Assembly (NCBI GenBank): GCA_025933775.1
Contig: JAICZH010000033.1
Span: 1 to 32,740 of the forward strand
Reading direction: 5' to 3'
DNA: 32,740 bases
From: Chitinophagaceae bacterium
GTDB taxonomy: Bacteria; Bacteroidota; Bacteroidia; Chitinophagales; Chitinophagaceae
A program made the position numbers and the translations under genes. This document shows, one piece after another, positions 29,261 to 32,740 of this stretch. Each line of letters starts with the position of its first letter. Position 1 is the first letter of the stretch. A model generated the notes under the pieces. That model saw only the letters and a program-made list of their open reading frames with translations, was not told where the DNA came from and did not search any database.

Positions 29261-29929
29261 ATGATTTTAAAAATACAAAAACTGTTATTATTATTTATTG
29301 CAATACAGTTTTGCTACGCAGCCGATGCACAATATAAAACTTATATCATTTCTGTGCATGGAGATACTTTAAATGCCATTGATAAAAAAAATTTAAAGCA
29401 AGGCAAATGGGTAGTTCATGTTGATCCTTTGCGTGGCAACCCGGGTTATGAAGAAGAAGGAATTTTTGTAAATGATAAAAGAGAAGGCCGTTGGCGAAAA
29501 TATACTTTGCAAGGCGATTTAATATCAATTGAAAATTATAAATATGGCGGCAAAGACGGGCTGTGCCAATATTTTACGCCTTACGGAGATTTAATAAGAG
29601 AAGAAAACTGGCACGCTTATAATCCTGATTCGCCTTATGATACGATTGCTGTTTATGGAACAGGAAACAATGAAATTATTAGTTATAAAATTGTAAAGGC
29701 TGAACAATACAGCGTAAAAGATGGTGACCAGACTTATTATGATGAGCACACGGGAAGAATACAAAGAATAGAAAAATATGATCGGGGCCATTTATTGCAG
29801 CAACCCAAAACTGAAGAAGTTACACAAGCACCTAAAAAAATAGAAAAGCCAAAAGAGGTTCTCGAATATGAAAAAAAGAATTCGGGTAAAAAGAAAGTAA
29901 GAACCCGAGACGGACAAACTTCGAATTAA
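29261..29929 (+). CDS. MORN-repeat-like (YwqK-type) secreted protein
   Basis: Signal peptide; KQGKWVVHVDPLRG, EEGIFVNDKREGRWRKY, YKYGGKDGLCQYFTPYGDLIREENW repeats. Confidence 0.75.
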   Translation: MILKIQKLLLLFIAIQFCYAADAQYKTYIISVHGDTLNAIDKKNLKQGKWVVHVDPLRGNPGYEEEGIFVNDKREGRWRKYTLQGDLISIENYKYGGKDGLCQYFTPYGDLIREENWHAYNPDSPYDTIAVYGTGNNEIISYKIVKAEQYSVKDGDQTYYDEHTGRIQRIEKYDRGHLLQQPKTEEVTQAPKKIEKPKEVLEYEKKNSGKKKVRTRDGQTSN

Positions 29930-29967
29930 CTTATTTATTTTTGAATGAAACTCTAAAAAAAATTAAA

Positions 29968-29990
29968 GCAGCATATTTTAAAAATGCTGC
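29968..29990. terminator. Putative terminator hairpin
   Basis: GCAGCAT-N9-ATGCTGC; T-tract follows on the minus-strand reading (TTTAATTTTTTTT). Confidence 0.5.
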
Positions 29991-30300
29991 CTTAATCAAT
30001 CAGGTTTTTCAAAACAATAATGTAAAATAAAGTGGGAGTTTTAAACAGAAATTATTGAAAATTTTCGATCTTTCAATGAATAAGGACACCTTATAAAAGC
30101 AAAAATTTTGCCACAAATTTTAAAAGAATAAATATTTAACTGCCAATCGTTTATAAAATTATTTTTTTATTATGTTTTTTAAAAATTTATAATTTTTGAA
30201 AAAATAGATTGAAATTTAAAAATACAAAATAAAAAATAATCATTCCATTTTTTATAAGTTTATTGGAATTTTTCATTGGTAATTTTTTAATAATTTATCT

Positions 30301-32043
30301 TTATTTAAGATTCATTGATGAAATTATTTTTTGAATTTTTTCTTCTAATTTTTTATTAGTTCTTTCAAATTCATCTTTATTTTTTAAAGGCATATTGACA
30401 CTGAAATAAAATTTTATTTTTGGTTCTGTACCGCTGGGCCGTGCAGAAATTTTACTGCCATCTTCTGTTATAAATTGAAGCACGTTGCTTTTGGGCAAAT
30501 CAATTTTTTCAACAGAACCGGTTTGTAAATTTTTCTTTTCCTGTTTTTCATAATCATATAATTCCACAACCGGGCTGCCCGCAATTTCCTTTGGAGGATT
30601 ATCACGATAATGCTGCATCATCTGTGCAATTTCTTTGGAACCATTCATTCCTTTTTTTGTAAGCGAAATCAAATCTTCTTTATACAATCCACATTTCACA
30701 TACAGGTCAATTAATTTATTGTAAAGCGTTTGTCCGTTATTTTTTTCAACCGCAGCCATTTCGCAAATAATAGCCACAGCGCTTACGGCATCTTTATCAC
30801 GCACTTTGTCGCCAATCATTAATCCAAAACTTTCTTCGCCGCCGACAATATAATCTTCTTTGCCTTCTTTTTCTTTTATCAAGGCTGCAATCCATTTAAA
30901 ACCCGTAAGCACATTGTAACACGTGATATTATTTTTTGCCGCAATTATATCAATCATATCGGTAGTTACAATTGTTTTTATCACCATATCATTCGACTTT
31001 GCAAGCCCTTTATTTTTTCTTGCTTCAATAATATAATTAAAAACCAACAACGCCGTTTGATTGCCATTTAATAAAATCCATTCATTTTTATTGTTTCTAA
31101 CGGCAATGCCTACACGATCTGCATCTGGATCGGTTCCTGCTAAAATATCTGCATTTAATTCTTCTGCTTTTTTTAATCCAATGCTCATCGTTTCTTTTTC
31201 TTCAGGATTGGGATAATTAACGGTTGGAAAATTTCCATCGGGCTTTTCCTGTTCTTCAACAATATGAAAATTATCAAACCCAAATGCCTGTAATGCTTGT
31301 GGCACCAGCATTATGCCGGAACCGTGAATAGGAGTATAAACAATTTTAAGATCGTGTTGCGTTTTACATGCGTCAGGATTTATGCTTAATCCTTTCACCA
31401 TTTCAATATATTTATCATCCATATCTTTTCCAATGATGGTAATCCCTGCCTGTCCGGTAGGCAGGTTATTTTCATTTCCTTTCCATTTCACATCATCCAC
31501 ACTTTGTATTTTTTCCACTTCTTTAATTACATTTTTATCATGCGGCGAAACCATTTGAGCGCCATCATCCCAATACGCTTTGTAACCATTATATTCTTTT
31601 GGATTATGCGAAGCGGTGCATACCACCCCACCCCGGCAACCTAACGTTCTTATTGCAAAACTCAGTTCCGGCGTGGGCCGCAGCGATTCAAATAAAAAAA
31701 CCTTTATATCATTAGCCGCAAAAATATTTGCAGCGATCTCTGCAAACTTTCTACTGTTATTGCGCGAATCGTGTGCTATAGCCACTTTCACGGTTTCAAA
31801 ACATTTTTTTAAATAATTCGCATATCCCTGCGTTGCCATTCCAACGGTATAAATATTCATACGATTGGTGCCGGTTCCCATAATTCCGCGAAGCCCGCCG
31901 GTGCCAAATTCGAGGTCTTTATAAAATGCATCTTCCAGTTCTACAGGGTTTTCTTTTTGCAAACGGCGAATTTCATTTTTAGTTGCTTCATCATAATTTC
32001 CAGATAGCCATTCGTTTATTTTATTTTCAGTTTTTGCTTCCAT
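30301..32043 (-). CDS. Phosphoglucomutase/phosphomannomutase (PGM2-type alpha-D-phosphohexomutase)
   Basis: FGTGGLRGIMGTGTNRMN, CTASHNPKEYNGYKAYWDDGAQ, GTDPDADRVGIAV, GGEESFGLMIGD, ARPSGTEPKIKFYF. Confidence 0.97.
   Translation of the reverse strand: MEAKTENKINEWLSGNYDEATKNEIRRLQKENPVELEDAFYKDLEFGTGGLRGIMGTGTNRMNIYTVGMATQGYANYLKKCFETVKVAIAHDSRNNSRKFAEIAANIFAANDIKVFLFESLRPTPELSFAIRTLGCRGGVVCTASHNPKEYNGYKAYWDDGAQMVSPHDKNVIKEVEKIQSVDDVKWKGNENNLPTGQAGITIIGKDMDDKYIEMVKGLSINPDACKTQHDLKIVYTPIHGSGIMLVPQALQAFGFDNFHIVEEQEKPDGNFPTVNYPNPEEKETMSIGLKKAEELNADILAGTDPDADRVGIAVRNNKNEWILLNGNQTALLVFNYIIEARKNKGLAKSNDMVIKTIVTTDMIDIIAAKNNITCYNVLTGFKWIAALIKEKEGKEDYIVGGEESFGLMIGDKVRDKDAVSAVAIICEMAAVEKNNGQTLYNKLIDLYVKCGLYKEDLISLTKKGMNGSKEIAQMMQHYRDNPPKEIAGSPVVELYDYEKQEKKNLQTGSVEKIDLPKSNVLQFITEDGSKISARPSGTEPKIKFYFSVNMPLKNKDEFERTNKKLEEKIQKIISSMNLK
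31445..31465. repeat. 21-bp palindromic insertion inside the phosphoglucomutase CDS
   Basis: CCTGCCTGTCCGGTAGGCAGG; 7-bp perfect outer arms plus wobble-compatible inner pairs; encodes in-frame LPTGQAG. Confidence 0.8.
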
Positions 32044-32111
32044 TTTATTTTTTTTTACAATTTGAAGATATTCATTTTTATTATTTTGAAACCTCCAATG
32101 TTCATTACACG

Positions 32112-32119
32112 TATTTTTG
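32112..32119 (+). promoter_or_regulatory. -7 box TATTTTTG abutting the start codon of the DUF2279-like gene
   Basis: TAnnTTTG match; TTTG at about 32085-32088 as possible -33. Confidence 0.4.
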
Positions 32120-32120
32120 T

Positions 32121-32740
32121 ATGATGTATCTTTTTAATAATAATAAACAAAAATATTTTTTATTTACGGCAATTGTTTGTGTGTGTTGTTGTAATAATTC
32201 TTATGCACAATATACTTTTAAGCCAGATATTTCTTTAAGCAAATTCCAAAATTTAATTGACACTTCGCATTCTGTTTATCCTTACAATAAAAAAAGAATA
32301 AGATTAATTACGGCTGCAAATCTTGTTGGATATGGTGGTGCATTAGTTGCATTGAATGCAGAATGGTATGCAAAATATCCACGCTCGTCTTTTCATTTTT
32401 TTAATGATGATGCTGAATGGCTGCAGGTTGATAAAGTAGGCCATGCTTACAGCGCATATAGTGAAAGCCGCGCCAGCATGGAATTATGGCGATGGGCAGG
32501 TCTTCCGCGAAATAAAAGAATATGGATTGGCGGATTGAGCGGCGTGGCATACCAATCTATTATTGAAATACTCGATGGCTTTTCCTCACAATACGGATTT
32601 AGCCCCGGCGATTTTGCTGCAAACATTTTTGGTTCGGGAATTTTTTTAGCGCAGGAATTTGCGTGGAACGATCAGAGAATAAAATTTAAATTTTCTTTTC
32701 ATAAAAAATATTATGGCGAAGCTGATCTCGATAAAAGAGC
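32121..32740 (+). CDS. Partial DUF2279-like secreted protein, truncated by the window end
   Basis: Continuous frame from ATGATG to the window end: signal-like N-terminus ...NSYAQ, then WLQVDKVGHAYSAYSESRASMELWRWAGL...GGLSGVAYQSIIEILDGFSSQYGFSPGDFAANIFGSGIFLAQEF. Absent from the ORF track because no stop is included. Confidence 0.85.
   Translation, partial: MMYLFNNNKQKYFLFTAIVCVCCCNNSYAQYTFKPDISLSKFQNLIDTSHSVYPYNKKRIRLITAANLVGYGGALVALNAEWYAKYPRSSFHFFNDDAEWLQVDKVGHAYSAYSESRASMELWRWAGLPRNKRIWIGGLSGVAYQSIIEILDGFSSQYGFSPGDFAANIFGSGIFLAQEFAWNDQRIKFKFSFHKKYYGEADLDKR

Noticed and set aside
29261-29929. Calling the YwqK-like gene an antitoxin
   Set aside because: The database-style name is misleading; sequence shows MORN-like repeats and a signal peptide, with no adjacent toxin.
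30000-30300. Possible gene or RNA in the AT-rich gap between the YwqK-like gene and phosphoglucomutase
   Set aside because: Extreme A/T homopolymers, no ORF with support and no stable conserved-looking structure beyond the hairpin at 29968.

Overview
The window looks like an ordinary chromosomal segment of an AT-rich Bacteroidota, probably Chitinophagaceae-like (inferred from protein families, TAnnTTTG-type promoters and AT-rich intergenic filler). I see about 25 confident genes, mostly housekeeping or metabolic: peroxiredoxin, VOC protein, glpK-glpF, M1 peptidase, hutU/hutH, two BNR beta-propeller proteins, a SirB1-type protein, Ogt, PQQ/sorbosone-type dehydrogenase, VIT1 and CDF metal transporters, groES-groEL, HupE-like protein, alpha/beta hydrolase, DUF2911 protein, two tandem ClC proteins, a MORN/YwqK-type protein, phosphoglucomutase and a truncated DUF2279-like gene. 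I saw no CRISPR array, rRNA, tRNA or IS/transposase. The items most worth a second look are: (1) two ~90 bp diverged direct repeats flanking a peroxiredoxin+VOC segment, each holding the same TTTG-N17-TAAATTTG promoter; (2) a two-gene AbiEii-type nucleotidyltransferase module whose partner does not look like AbiEi; (3) a RelE/ParE-type TA pair between hutH and hutU, bordered by an 81-nt inverted repeat; (4) a 21-bp palindrome inserted in frame in the phosphoglucomutase gene (NLPTGQAG); (5) a second ClC paralogue with substitutions at canonical anion- and proton-pathway positions; (6) a GlpF with NPV in place of the second NPA; (7) hairpins and short repeats at gene borders, including a 5'-terminal hairpin on the predicted groESL mRNA and an octamer tandem array upstream of VIT1. 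No clear large undescribed multi-gene system is visible.
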